A stretch of DNA of 22,519 bases. Origin: Fidelibacterota bacterium 46_43. GTDB taxonomy: Bacteria; Fidelibacterota; Fidelibacteria; Fidelibacterales; Fidelibacteraceae. The position numbers and the translations under genes were made by a program. The notes under the pieces were generated by a model that searched no databases, was not told the origin of the DNA, and was given only the letters and a program-made list of their open reading frames with translations. The first letter of the stretch is position 1; each line of letters opens with the position of its first letter. This document shows positions 7,975 through 15,456 of this stretch, one piece after another. The stretch covers positions 1 through 22,519 of the forward strand of contig LGGY01000003.1 in NCBI GenBank assembly GCA_001509335.1. The letters are read 5' to 3'.

Positions 7975-7990
7975 TGGCATGAAATTTGAA
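7975..7990 (+). promoter_or_regulatory. Sigma-54-like promoter of the CoA-transferase gene (one mismatch)
   Basis: TGGCATG-N4-TTGAA has the -24/-12 spacing exactly, but the -12 GC is GA (7988-7989). Predicted transcription start is near 8001, giving a 50-nt leader before the start codon at 8051. The site overlaps the upstream in-frame ATG at 7979, so if it is real that ATG is not translated. Confidence 0.4.
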
Positions 7991-8050
7991 GGAATATATT
8001 TAGTTGAATCATCACATTCTAACCGTAAACAACATGCTTTTGGAGAACTC

Positions 8051-9349
8051 ATGACCTGGAAGACACGTTATGAAGCAAAAATCACATCGGCTAAAGATGC
8101 TGTGAAGGCAGTAAAATCAGGAGATACTGTTTACGTTCATTCGAACTGTGCTGTTCCGGAACATCTGATCGACGCTCTGGTCGCCCGCGCTCCTGAGCTG
8201 GAAAATGTCACCATGGTTCACATATTGACTTTTGGAAAAGCCGCCTATACAAGGCCGGAAATGGAAGGACATTTCAGAACCCTGAGCTTATTTTCCGGAG
8301 CCAATACCCGCCAGGCAATCAGGGAAGGCCGGGGTGATTTTGTCCCCATTTTTCTTCATGAAGTGTCAGGGCTTTTCTGGTCCGGACAGATAAAAGTGAA
8401 TGTTGCCTTGATACAGGTTTCACCTCCGGACCCACACGGATACTGCAGTTTTGGTGTATCCCTGGATCACACCCGTGCCGTAACGAAAACAGCGGATATT
8501 GTCATCGCCCAGGTGAATCCCCGGATGCCCCGGGTCCATGGGGATAATTTTATCCACATAGACGAGCTGGATTTTGTTGTTGAAGAAGAAACGGAGATTC
8601 ATGAACTTTCCCGTCCTGTGGTAACAGAAGAATTCTCGAAAATCGGACAATACATATCCGAACTCATTGATGATGGTGCTACCATGCAGACCGGCATTGG
8701 AGGCATACCCGATGCCGTGTTGAATCACCTTCACGACAAAAAGAACCTGGGAATTCATACTGAAATGTTTTCCGACGGAGTTATCGAACTGGTTGAGAAA
8801 GGAATTATCAACAATTCGCAAAAAACCATTCACAGGGGAAAAATGACAGCCGGCTTTGTCTTAGGAACCCGCCGTCTTTTTGATTTTATTGATGACAACC
8901 CACTGGTTGAATTTCATGTTCAGGAATATATCAACGATCCCCGGGTCATCGCCCAAAACACGAAAATGGTTTCTATCAATTCGGCAATTGAAGTGGATAT
9001 TACAGGACAGATTTGTTCAGACAGCATTGGAACCATGAATTACAGTGGAATTGGCGGACAGGTGGATTTTTTCCGCGGCGCAAAAATGAGTCCCGGCGGG
9101 AAAGCAATTCTCGCCCTGACATCAACTGCCAAATGCGGAGAAATCAGCCGGATTGTCCCGTTTTTAAAGCAAGGGGCATCCGTCACCACAACCCGTGCAG
9201 ATGTCCACTATATCGTTACGGAATACGGCGTGGCTTACGTCCATGGTAAATCTTTCCGGGAGAGAGCAAAAGCCCTGATCAACATCGCTCATCCCAAATA
9301 CCGGGAAGAGCTGGAAAAAGCCGCCTGGGAGAGAAATTTGAGGGTATAA
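8051..9349 (+). CDS. Acetyl-CoA hydrolase/4-hydroxybutyrate CoA-transferase family protein
   Basis: The family moves CoA between an acyl-CoA (often acetyl-, propionyl- or butyryl-CoA) and a carboxylic acid through a glutamyl-CoA thioester. From the ATG at 8051 (GGAG 5 nt upstream) the protein has 432 aa, close to the 438 aa of Clostridium aminobutyricum 4-hydroxybutyrate CoA-transferase. The catalytic glutamate is in GIHTEMFSDGV (E238, the same number as in that enzyme). TGIGGIPDAV (214-223) and GIGGQVDFFRGA (333-344) are the glycine-rich CoA-binding loops. An in-frame ATG at 7979 lacks a Shine-Dalgarno sequence and falls inside a promoter-like element. The VOR operon follows 85 bp later, so the likely task is to use acyl-CoA made by oxidative decarboxylation, releasing an organic acid and activating another. 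The acceptor and donor cannot be read from sequence. Confidence 0.93.
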   Translation: MTWKTRYEAKITSAKDAVKAVKSGDTVYVHSNCAVPEHLIDALVARAPELENVTMVHILTFGKAAYTRPEMEGHFRTLSLFSGANTRQAIREGRGDFVPIFLHEVSGLFWSGQIKVNVALIQVSPPDPHGYCSFGVSLDHTRAVTKTADIVIAQVNPRMPRVHGDNFIHIDELDFVVEEETEIHELSRPVVTEEFSKIGQYISELIDDGATMQTGIGGIPDAVLNHLHDKKNLGIHTEMFSDGVIELVEKGIINNSQKTIHRGKMTAGFVLGTRRLFDFIDDNPLVEFHVQEYINDPRVIAQNTKMVSINSAIEVDITGQICSDSIGTMNYSGIGGQVDFFRGAKMSPGGKAILALTSTAKCGEISRIVPFLKQGASVTTTRADVHYIVTEYGVAYVHGKSFRERAKALINIAHPKYREELEKAAWERNLRV

Positions 9350-9378
9350 TGGAGGGAGGGATTAACCTGCAACTTATA

Positions 9379-9417
9379 ACGTCTCAACCTCTAGACGTCT
9401 GATCGTCTAAAAACGTC
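9379..9417. repeat. Cluster of CGTC-core repeats ahead of the VOR operon
   Basis: Four copies of a CGTC core lie in 39 bp: ACGTCT (9379-9384), AGACGTCT, an 8-bp perfect palindrome (9393-9400), CGTCT (9404-9408) and ACGTC (9413-9417). They fill most of the 85-bp gap between the CoA-transferase stop and the oxidoreductase operon, just before the AAGGAGA ribosome-binding site (9424-9430). They may be operator half-sites or a short degenerate repeat element. Confidence 0.4.
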
Positions 9418-9434
9418 AAACCTAAGGAGATAAA

Positions 9435-9770
9435 ATGAGCATATCAAAGGGCCACGTGATCATCAGGGCATCGGAATGCAAGGGTTGTCAGTTATGTATT
9501 GAAGCCTGTCCGGACCATGTGCTCAAACTGGCCGAAAAACTGAACCACATGGGATACAAACCGGCAACGTACACCGGAGAAGGGTGTACCGGTTGTGGAA
9601 TTTGTTATTATACCTGTCCGGAGCCGGGAGCAATCACCGTTTTTAAGGGCTGGAATACCTGGCCGGAAAATGCCATGTGCCCGGTGTGTAAAAAAGAAAC
9701 CAAAGTGTATCATGGAAAGAATGGAAAAGATGTCGTTCTTTGTACCGAATGTTTAAATCCCATATCGTGA
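9435..9770 (+). CDS. 2-oxoacid:ferredoxin oxidoreductase delta (ferredoxin) subunit with C-terminal zinc ribbon
   Basis: This 111-aa protein starts 4 nt after AAGGAGA. It has two 4Fe-4S motifs, C15-C18-C21-C25 (CKGCQLCIEACP) and C51-C54-C57-C61 (CTGCGICYYTCP), as in the KorD/VorD/PorD subunits that pass electrons from the TPP centre to ferredoxin. After these comes an extra tail with CPVC (82-85) and CTEC (103-106), a CxxC-17-CxxC pattern like a small zinc ribbon or rubredoxin knuckle. That tail is not part of the textbook delta subunit. It is the first gene of the oxidoreductase operon; the alpha gene begins 8 nt after its end. The role in electron transfer is secure from motif and context; the tail's role is unknown. 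Confidence 0.93.
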   Translation: MSISKGHVIIRASECKGCQLCIEACPDHVLKLAEKLNHMGYKPATYTGEGCTGCGICYYTCPEPGAITVFKGWNTWPENAMCPVCKKETKVYHGKNGKDVVLCTECLNPIS

Positions 9771-9777
9771 GGGTTTT

Positions 9778-10836
9778 ATGAAAAAAGTACTCATAAAAGG
9801 AAATGATGCGGTTGTGAGGGGGGCCTTGCTGGCAGGTTGCCGGAATTTTTTCGGATATCCCATCACCCCTGCCAGTGAAATAGCAGAAGGATCGGCTCTG
9901 CTATTCCCAAGAGTCGGAGGGACCTTTCTTCAGGCGGAGAGTGAAATCGGGGCCATCAACATGCTTTATGGTGCGGCTTCCAGTGGAATCCGGTGTATGA
10001 CTGCCAGCTCCAGTCCGGGTATCAGCCTGAAAATGGAAGGCATCTCTTACCTGGCTGGTTCTGAATTACCCTGTGTGATTGTAGATATTACCCGGGGTGG
10101 ACCAGGGCTTGGCAATATTGCGCCGGAACAGGGAGATTACAATCAGATTGTCAAAGGAGGTGGTCACGGAAATTACAAATTGATCGTCCTGGCACCCAAC
10201 AGTGCCCAGGAAATGTGTGACCTAACTATGCTGGCCTTTGAGCTGGCTGATAAATACAGGAATCCCACGGTGATCATGGCGGATGGGACCATCGGACAAA
10301 TGATGGAGCCGGTTAAATTTCCTCAGCCGGTAACTTCTTTCCCCAAAAAAGACTGGGCTGTAAAAGCCACGGCAGAAACCCGTGAGAATCTCATCTCTTC
10401 CATAGAACTCGACCCGGATCGTCTGGAAGTCCATAATCAAAAACTTCAGAAAAAATATGCCATCATCGAGGAAAAAGAGGTCCGCTGTGAAGAGTACCGG
10501 AGTGATGATGCCGAAATACTCTTGTGTGGCTTTGGGATTGTAAGCCGCCTCCTTCAGTCTGTTGTGGATGAAATGAGGGCAGAAGGCATACCTGTGGGAC
10601 TGATCCGTCCCATCACCCTCTTCCCCTTCCCCAAGAAAATCATTGATGCTTATGCCTCAAAAAAGAACGTTCGTTTTTTCAATGTGTTTGAATTGAATAA
10701 CGGGCAGATGGTGGATGATGTGAAACTGGTCGTGAACGGACGAAAACCCGTTCTATATTATGGAAGGATGGGAGGTAATCTTCCAACCATTAAGGAGATT
10801 AGTGCGGAAATTATGAAAAATATGAGGCAGTTATGA
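9778..10836 (+). CDS. vorB: 2-oxoacid:ferredoxin oxidoreductase alpha subunit (VorB type)
   Basis: The 352-aa protein carries the pyrimidine-binding (PP) domain of the TPP-dependent enzyme: FGYPITPASEI (25-35), QAESEIGAINMLYGAASSG (52-70) and TASSSPGISLKMEGISY (75-91), followed by RGGPGLGNIAPEQGDY. The C-terminal transketolase-like domain completes it. The length and the QAESE.AAINM and SSSPGISLK.EGISY pattern resemble the VorB (3-methyl-2-oxobutanoate) group more than pyruvate oxidoreductase. It therefore probably oxidises branched-chain or mixed 2-oxoacids to acyl-CoA and CO2, reducing ferredoxin. Substrate range within the VOR/KOR/IOR families is hard to call from sequence. The stop overlaps the next gene's start as ATGA. 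Confidence 0.93.
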   Translation: MKKVLIKGNDAVVRGALLAGCRNFFGYPITPASEIAEGSALLFPRVGGTFLQAESEIGAINMLYGAASSGIRCMTASSSPGISLKMEGISYLAGSELPCVIVDITRGGPGLGNIAPEQGDYNQIVKGGGHGNYKLIVLAPNSAQEMCDLTMLAFELADKYRNPTVIMADGTIGQMMEPVKFPQPVTSFPKKDWAVKATAETRENLISSIELDPDRLEVHNQKLQKKYAIIEEKEVRCEEYRSDDAEILLCGFGIVSRLLQSVVDEMRAEGIPVGLIRPITLFPFPKKIIDAYASKKNVRFFNVFELNNGQMVDDVKLVVNGRKPVLYYGRMGGNLPTIKEISAEIMKNMRQL

Positions 10837-12275
10837 CAATTCAACACAATAAAGTTCTTCAAAAACCCGAGACCTTTTACGACACGTTTGTACGTAAAGG
10901 TGATTCGGAATTAAAAGCAACCCACTATTGTCCGGGTTGTGGACATGGAATACTCCATAAGCTGATCGCCGAGGCCATATCCGATTTTGGTATCCAGGAT
11001 AAAACGGTACTTGTAAGTCCCGTCGGATGTTCAGTTTTTGCTTATTACTATTTTGATACAGGCAACATTCAAAGTGCCCATGGTCGGGCACCGGCAGTCG
11101 GAACCGGTTACAAACGGGCAAATCCGGATTCCATTCTTATTTCGTATCAGGGAGACGGTGATCTGGCAGCCATTGGTGCCAATGAAATCATCCAGGCGGC
11201 AAACCGGGGTGAAGCCATGACCGTCTTTTTCATCAATAACGCGATTTATGGTATGACCGGTGGGCAGATGGCACCGACCACATTGGTCGGACAAAAAACA
11301 ACAACCACTCCATACGGCAGAAACAGTCACAATGAAGGATTCCCTATCCGGATGTCAGAAATCATCGCCACACTTGAAGCACCGGTTTATGTTGAACGAT
11401 GCATGCTGACAGATGCCAAAAACATTGCAAAAACCCGTAAGGCGGTTCGGAAAGCTCTGAAGGCTCAAATCGACCATAAAGGATTTTCATTTGTGGAAGT
11501 TCTTTCTGGGTGCCCCACCGGGTGGAAAATGACCCCTCAGGAGGCAAAAAACTGGATCGATTCTGTCCTATCCAAGTATTTTCTCCCCGGAGTTTTTAAA
11601 GATGTCATCGAAGAACGGGAGTCCATCGTCATCAAACAGGAAATCCCATCACCTGAAGATTACCATAAATTAATGGATATCAGTCATTTATCCGAAAAAG
11701 AGGATATTGTTCCCACACCTGAAAAAGGCAATTTTTATGAGGAGTTAAAAATTGCCGGATTTGGAGGTCAGGGACTCTTGAGTCTGGGATATGTCATTGC
11801 CAACGTCGCCATGGGACATCAGTATGAAGTCAGTTGGCTGCCAAGCTACGGTCCGGAAATGCGGGGTGGTACGGCCAATTGCAGTGTAAAAATCTCCAAC
11901 AAACGGATTGGGGCTCCCTTGGTTGCCAATCCAACAACCCTAATCGTCATGAATAAACCCTCACTGGAAAAATTTGAAAATGACGTAGTGAGCGGCGGAA
12001 CGATTATTTACGACAGTGGCCTGATAGACACGCCTCCCTCCCGGGATGATGTAAGGGTTATCGGCCTGCCTGCGACGGAAATGGCTGATAAACTGGGAAG
12101 TACAAAAGCAGCAAATATGATAATCATGGGAATCTTTGCATATCTTAAAAAACAGATCTTCAGTGATCGCTACATTCGCTGGGTCCTTCCCCGGATTCTG
12201 AAAAACAAAGCCTTTCACGAAATCAATCAGAAAGCGTTTCAGACAGGCTTTGACTATGCGGACAAACATGTGTGA
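10833..12275 (+). CDS. 2-oxoacid:ferredoxin oxidoreductase fused beta-gamma subunit
   Basis: This 480-aa protein joins two subunits that are usually separate. Residues about 1-260 are the TPP-binding beta subunit, with YCPGCGHG (32-39), SPVGC (62-66), HGRAPAVGTGYKRANPD, and the TPP-magnesium motif GDGD (107-110) ending in FFINN. A linker (about 265-300) leads to the gamma subunit (about 304-480), with IAGFGGQGLLSLGYVIA, SWLPSYGPEMRGGTANC and a DSGLI...PATEMADKLGSTKAANMIIMG region. Together with the delta and alpha subunits it makes a complete complex. The start overlaps the alpha stop by 4 bp (ATGA), so translation is probably coupled. The frame is continuous through the junction, so this is a genuine fusion and not two genes. 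A terminator follows 34 bp downstream. Confidence 0.94.
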   Translation: MTIQHNKVLQKPETFYDTFVRKGDSELKATHYCPGCGHGILHKLIAEAISDFGIQDKTVLVSPVGCSVFAYYYFDTGNIQSAHGRAPAVGTGYKRANPDSILISYQGDGDLAAIGANEIIQAANRGEAMTVFFINNAIYGMTGGQMAPTTLVGQKTTTTPYGRNSHNEGFPIRMSEIIATLEAPVYVERCMLTDAKNIAKTRKAVRKALKAQIDHKGFSFVEVLSGCPTGWKMTPQEAKNWIDSVLSKYFLPGVFKDVIEERESIVIKQEIPSPEDYHKLMDISHLSEKEDIVPTPEKGNFYEELKIAGFGGQGLLSLGYVIANVAMGHQYEVSWLPSYGPEMRGGTANCSVKISNKRIGAPLVANPTTLIVMNKPSLEKFENDVVSGGTIIYDSGLIDTPPSRDDVRVIGLPATEMADKLGSTKAANMIIMGIFAYLKKQIFSDRYIRWVLPRILKNKAFHEINQKAFQTGFDYADKHV

Positions 12276-12309
12276 GTTCTGACGAAGTAATTCTTTTCAT
12301 TTCGTTATC

Positions 12310-12348
12310 AAAAAACACCCGGGCTTTTCTCCCGCTTGGGTGTTTTTT
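12310..12348 (+). terminator. Intrinsic terminator after the oxidoreductase operon
   Basis: AAAAAACACCC (12310-12320) pairs with GGGTGTTTTTT (12338-12348). The inner GGGC/GCTT segment adds four pairs, two of them G-T, around a 9-nt loop. The A and T tails make it potentially active in both directions. Confidence 0.9.
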
Positions 12349-12364
12349 ATTTGGAAACTCCATG

Positions 12365-12396
12365 TTGATTTAAAAGAAAATTATTAATATTATAAT
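12365..12396 (+). promoter_or_regulatory. Sigma-70-type promoter of the universal stress protein gene
   Basis: TTGATT (12365-12370), a 17-bp spacer and TATTAT (12388-12393) form a good match; an overlapping perfect TATAAT (12391-12396) would have a 20-bp spacer. Transcription would start near 12400, leaving a very short leader that holds the Shine-Dalgarno sequence. Confidence 0.5.
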
Positions 12397-12415
12397 TTTA
12401 AAGGAGGACATGACT

Positions 12416-12877
12416 ATGAAGATAAAAAAGATCCTTTTGACAACTGATTTTTCCGATTATGCCCACTATGCCGTGATCTATGCCGTTGAATTTGCTGATA
12501 AATTCAAGGCGGAAATTGGGCTTTTACATGTGATTGAACCTATTATCGCGCCTACTGATTTCACCTGGGAAAGTTATGATATCGCCGAATTGGAAAAAAG
12601 GTCCAGGGAATACACACAGGAATCCCTGGATAAAATCATTCGTGAAAAAATCCCGGATAAGATCAAAGCGACACCGATTATCCGGTATGGACGATCTTTT
12701 GAAGAAATTATCCGATGTGCCAAAGAGGAAAAATTTGATATTATCATCATGTCCACCCACGGACTGACAGGTATTTCACATATTCTTTTCGGATCAACCG
12801 CAGAAAAAGTGGTTCGGAAATCACCGGTACCTGTTTTAACGGTTCGTGATCCGCAACATAAATTTGAAATGTTATAG
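12416..12877 (+). CDS. Universal stress protein (UspA family)
   Basis: Single-domain 153-aa Usp fold with N-terminal KKILLTTDFSDYAHYAV and the C-terminal nucleotide-binding loop STHGLTGISHILFGST followed by KSPVPVLTVR. The spacing HG-9x-GS matches the ATP-binding Usp pattern, although the first glycine of the usual G-2x-G is a serine. I chose the ATG at 12416, which sits 8 nt after AGGAGG; the ATG at 12410 is only 2 nt from it. The gene stands alone behind its own promoter, downstream of the oxidoreductase terminator. It ends 6 bp inside the convergent MFS gene. Such proteins are usually cytoplasmic stress or energy-state responders; the exact signal is unknown. Confidence 0.95.
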   Translation: MKIKKILLTTDFSDYAHYAVIYAVEFADKFKAEIGLLHVIEPIIAPTDFTWESYDIAELEKRSREYTQESLDKIIREKIPDKIKATPIIRYGRSFEEIIRCAKEEKFDIIIMSTHGLTGISHILFGSTAEKVVRKSPVPVLTVRDPQHKFEML

Positions 12878-14104
12878 CGGTTCATCAGATCCGCAGCAGG
12901 CTTTTTCATGATGTTTTAGCCATACAAATCCCCAGACAGCCATAAAGCTGAAGAGAGATAGTACAAACCATAAAACTCTGGGATTCGAAATTAAATCCAT
13001 ACTCACACCGCCGATAAAGGGACCGACAGACCAGCCGAGTGTAGTTGCCAAACTATAGATTCCCTGGTATCGTCCGTGTTTTCCTTCGGGGGACATATAA
13101 CTGACAATCGTATTTCCCGTTGGGATTCCGATAATTTCACCACTTGTAATAATTGTAATCATAAGCAGGATCAGAGGGTACGTATTCACCCAGCCCATGA
13201 GGGCATAGGCGATGAAATAAAGAAATGAGGCGATGATCATGAGTTTGAACATGTTGATTTTCCGTATCATCCGACTGACCGGAATCTGGAATAGGATTAC
13301 AAGCAAGGCATTGTAGGTATAAACCCAGCCGATACTCCGGGAAGAGAATTCCAGGGTTTTGCTCATATATACTGACAGCGTGGAAACCAGCTGTCCCATG
13401 GTAAGAAAAAGGAGTAAAGCAGAAATCATAAAGACATTGAAAGTTGGATTGTTTTTGAGGACACTGAAAGAGGCCATGAAGGATTCAGGAGATGATTTTT
13501 CAGATTTCCGAAAGGTTTCGCCGACAAAAGCCCAGATAAGGATACCTGAAATCAAGGCACTGATTCCGCAGAAATAGAAAAGGTATTCATATCCGTAATA
13601 GGCCAGAAATCCCCCGATGGCAGGACCTGTACCCCAGCCGGCATTGCCAGCGGTCCGTAGTACCGAATACCCTTCCACCCTTTTTTCTTTTGGAACCAGA
13701 TCCACAATCATGGCACTGGCCACAGGCTGAAAATAGGATGAGAGCAAGTAATTCAACAATAATATTCCGCTAATCACCCAGAATCCTGCCTGGAAAGCGA
13801 TTGCCACACCTGTGGCAATGAAAACAGCCGCGCGGTTGGCCTGGGAAATAATCAGTAAACGGCGCCTTCCGACCCGGTCCGACAACTCACCGCCTATTAT
13901 CTGTGAGCTGCTCCGTAGAACTGCAGCAATCAAAAAAAAAGAGCCGATAAGGCTCATGGAAACACCCAATTCTGTATGAAAATAGATACTTACAAAGGGA
14001 ACAACCGCTCCAAATCCAAGGGAACTGACAAACCAGCCCAGCATGAGCACCCATAAACGACGATCAAATGATAATAGATATCTGAACAGTTTATTATTCA
14101 TCAT
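12872..14104 (-). CDS. MFS transporter, 12-helix type
   Basis: A 410-aa integral inner-membrane protein with about 12 hydrophobic segments and the MFS motif A between helices 2 and 3 (GGELSDRVGRRRLL). A related motif is weak in the second half (SRMIRKINMF). The conserved RTAGNAGWGTGPAIGGFLAYYGY in helix 5 is typical of drug:H+ antiporter-like MFS exporters, so an efflux role is possible, but the substrate is unknown. There are two adjacent ATG codons (14104 and 14101); no strong Shine-Dalgarno sequence precedes them. The start lies 11 bp inside the end of the acetyltransferase gene, suggesting translational coupling as the last gene of the HAD-GNAT-MFS operon. Its 3' end overlaps the usp stop by 6 bp with no terminator between. 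Confidence 0.93.
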   Translation of the reverse strand: MMNNKLFRYLLSFDRRLWVLMLGWFVSSLGFGAVVPFVSIYFHTELGVSMSLIGSFFLIAAVLRSSSQIIGGELSDRVGRRRLLIISQANRAAVFIATGVAIAFQAGFWVISGILLLNYLLSSYFQPVASAMIVDLVPKEKRVEGYSVLRTAGNAGWGTGPAIGGFLAYYGYEYLFYFCGISALISGILIWAFVGETFRKSEKSSPESFMASFSVLKNNPTFNVFMISALLLFLTMGQLVSTLSVYMSKTLEFSSRSIGWVYTYNALLVILFQIPVSRMIRKINMFKLMIIASFLYFIAYALMGWVNTYPLILLMITIITSGEIIGIPTGNTIVSYMSPEGKHGRYQGIYSLATTLGWSVGPFIGGVSMDLISNPRVLWFVLSLFSFMAVWGFVWLKHHEKACCGSDEPL

Positions 14105-14660
14105 CAGTCGAATTTATCCATTCATTCCTAAGAATGCCATAAAGGAGTTTATCCCAGTATTTTCCCTTTCTGTAAAGCCATTCCGTCAGTCTGCCTTCCC
14201 GGGAAAACCCGAGCTTTTTCAATACTTTCCGGCTGGCCTGGTTATATTCATACACTTCAGCTCCAACCCGGTGGAGTTTCATATCGAAGAAAAGGTGATC
14301 CAGAAGTGTTTCCACCGCATCTGTACCATATCCGCGTTGCTGAGACCTGGGGTGAATTTCAAAACCTATCATGCAATTTTGATTGTCATGATCAATCCGT
14401 CCGGCATGAATCTGACCGACGGGCTGCCCCGTGTCTTTATCCAGAATGACAAAAGGTAAATAGTACCTTGTGGCCGGCATAAGTCGTGTTAAATAATAAT
14501 AGATGAATTCTTCCGGTTGCGGTTTGCGAAATGGTTCATCAGAACTGTAATATCGCAGTTGTTCATCCGAGGCAAGTTCATAAAAAAAAGAGGCATGGCT
14601 GTCTTCAGGATTTGTCAGGATCACCAGATCACCAGCCAGCACAATCGTCTGATCTGTCAT
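14094..14660 (-). CDS. GNAT-family N-acetyltransferase (RimJ/RimL type)
   Basis: The protein transfers an acetyl group from acetyl-CoA to an amine; the substrate is unknown. The core includes IGFEIHPRSQQRGYGTDAVETLLDHLF, containing the acetyl-CoA pyrophosphate-binding loop QQRGYG. It is followed by NQASRKVLKKLGFSREG, the segment typical of RimL-like enzymes acting on ribosomal proteins or small amines. I prefer the ATG at 14660 (188 aa), which overlaps the HAD stop as ATGA. ATGs at 14669 and 14696 would overlap the HAD gene further; 14669 has a weak GGA before it and remains possible. It is the middle gene of a HAD-GNAT-MFS operon, perhaps a small detoxification or resistance set, but that is a guess. 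Confidence 0.9.
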   Translation of the reverse strand: MTDQTIVLAGDLVILTNPEDSHASFFYELASDEQLRYYSSDEPFRKPQPEEFIYYYLTRLMPATRYYLPFVILDKDTGQPVGQIHAGRIDHDNQNCMIGFEIHPRSQQRGYGTDAVETLLDHLFFDMKLHRVGAEVYEYNQASRKVLKKLGFSREGRLTEWLYRKGKYWDKLLYGILRNEWINSTDDE

Positions 14661-15313
14661 ATCGTCCATAATTTTTCCAGACTCAGGTCGTTCCATGAAT
14701 CAATCACCATATCGGCATCTTTCATTTCGTGACGGGAATGGGTTGTGGTAATGCCGATCACATAAGCACCCGATTCTTTACCGCTTTTGATCCCCCTAAG
14801 ACTGTCTTCAATTACAATACAATCCTGAATGGCCACACCGAGTTTTTCCGATGCTTTCAAATAAGGTTCTGCATGGGGTTTTGTGTTTTTTACATCATCC
14901 GCCGTAACGATGAGGGAAAAGACATTTTCAATCAGTGTATTCTGGAAAATCCAGTCTATCATTTCCCGCTGGGATGATGTGACAAGAGCCGTTTTAAAGT
15001 AGGAAGAAATTTTCTGATAAAAATGACAAAAATAGGGCGTATAAGCCAGTTTCTTCCGCATGGTTTCCCGCAAACCTACCTGCCATTCCTCTCTCAGTTC
15101 CCGAACATCAATATCCGGCAGGAAACGGCTTTTGACCAGTTTAAAAAAGACATCTGTGCTGATTCCTTTGAAGAGTGACCATTCTGAAGGAGGAATCTGG
15201 ATTCCATACTGTAAAAACCGATCCCGGGTATATTCTTCATATATTTGTTCAGAATTGACAACAACCCCGTCGAAATCAAACAATATGGCCTTTTTTTGAT
15301 GTGTTTGGGACAT
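14657..15313 (-). CDS. HAD-superfamily hydrolase (beta-phosphoglucomutase/phosphatase-like)
   Basis: A 218-aa HAD enzyme with all four motifs: I is FDFDGVVVNSE (nucleophile D13, acid/base D15), II is VTSS (T112-S113), III is K145 in NTKPHAEPYLKA, and IV is IEDSLRGIKSG (E169-D170). The helical cap lies between residues about 20 and 90 (subfamily I). The KPxxEPY and EDSxxGI motifs place it with beta-phosphoglucomutase/phosphoglycolate-phosphatase-like proteins, so it probably acts on a small phosphosugar or phosphoester. AGGA lies about 12 nt before the ATG. The stop overlaps the acetyltransferase start (ATGA). Confidence 0.93.
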   Translation of the reverse strand: MSQTHQKKAILFDFDGVVVNSEQIYEEYTRDRFLQYGIQIPPSEWSLFKGISTDVFFKLVKSRFLPDIDVRELREEWQVGLRETMRKKLAYTPYFCHFYQKISSYFKTALVTSSQREMIDWIFQNTLIENVFSLIVTADDVKNTKPHAEPYLKASEKLGVAIQDCIVIEDSLRGIKSGKESGAYVIGITTTHSRHEMKDADMVIDSWNDLSLEKLWTI

Positions 15314-15456
15314 GAATTTTCAGTTTCCTGTTCCATCTGCTTCGGTATCCCGAACGTTTTGACAAATTCAGCTTCACCCATCCGATCCCTGAAAAAAGGA
15401 TAAAAACAAAAAGAACCCCCAGCAATAATCATTACGGATTCTTTTCCCGAAGGACG

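Noticed and set aside
7979..8050. 24-residue N-terminal extension of the CoA-transferase from ATG 7979
   Set aside because: It has no Shine-Dalgarno sequence and lies in a promoter-like element; the family N-terminus fits the ATG at 8051.
9348..9401. 17-codon ORF (ATG within TAATGGAGG) after the CoA-transferase gene as a leader peptide
   Set aside because: It has no ribosome-binding site of its own, no attenuator-like hairpin and no run of regulatory codons.
15094..15432. 112-codon minus-strand ORF overlapping the HAD gene
   Set aside because: Most of it lies out of frame inside the secure HAD gene; only its first third is intergenic and it shows no family features.
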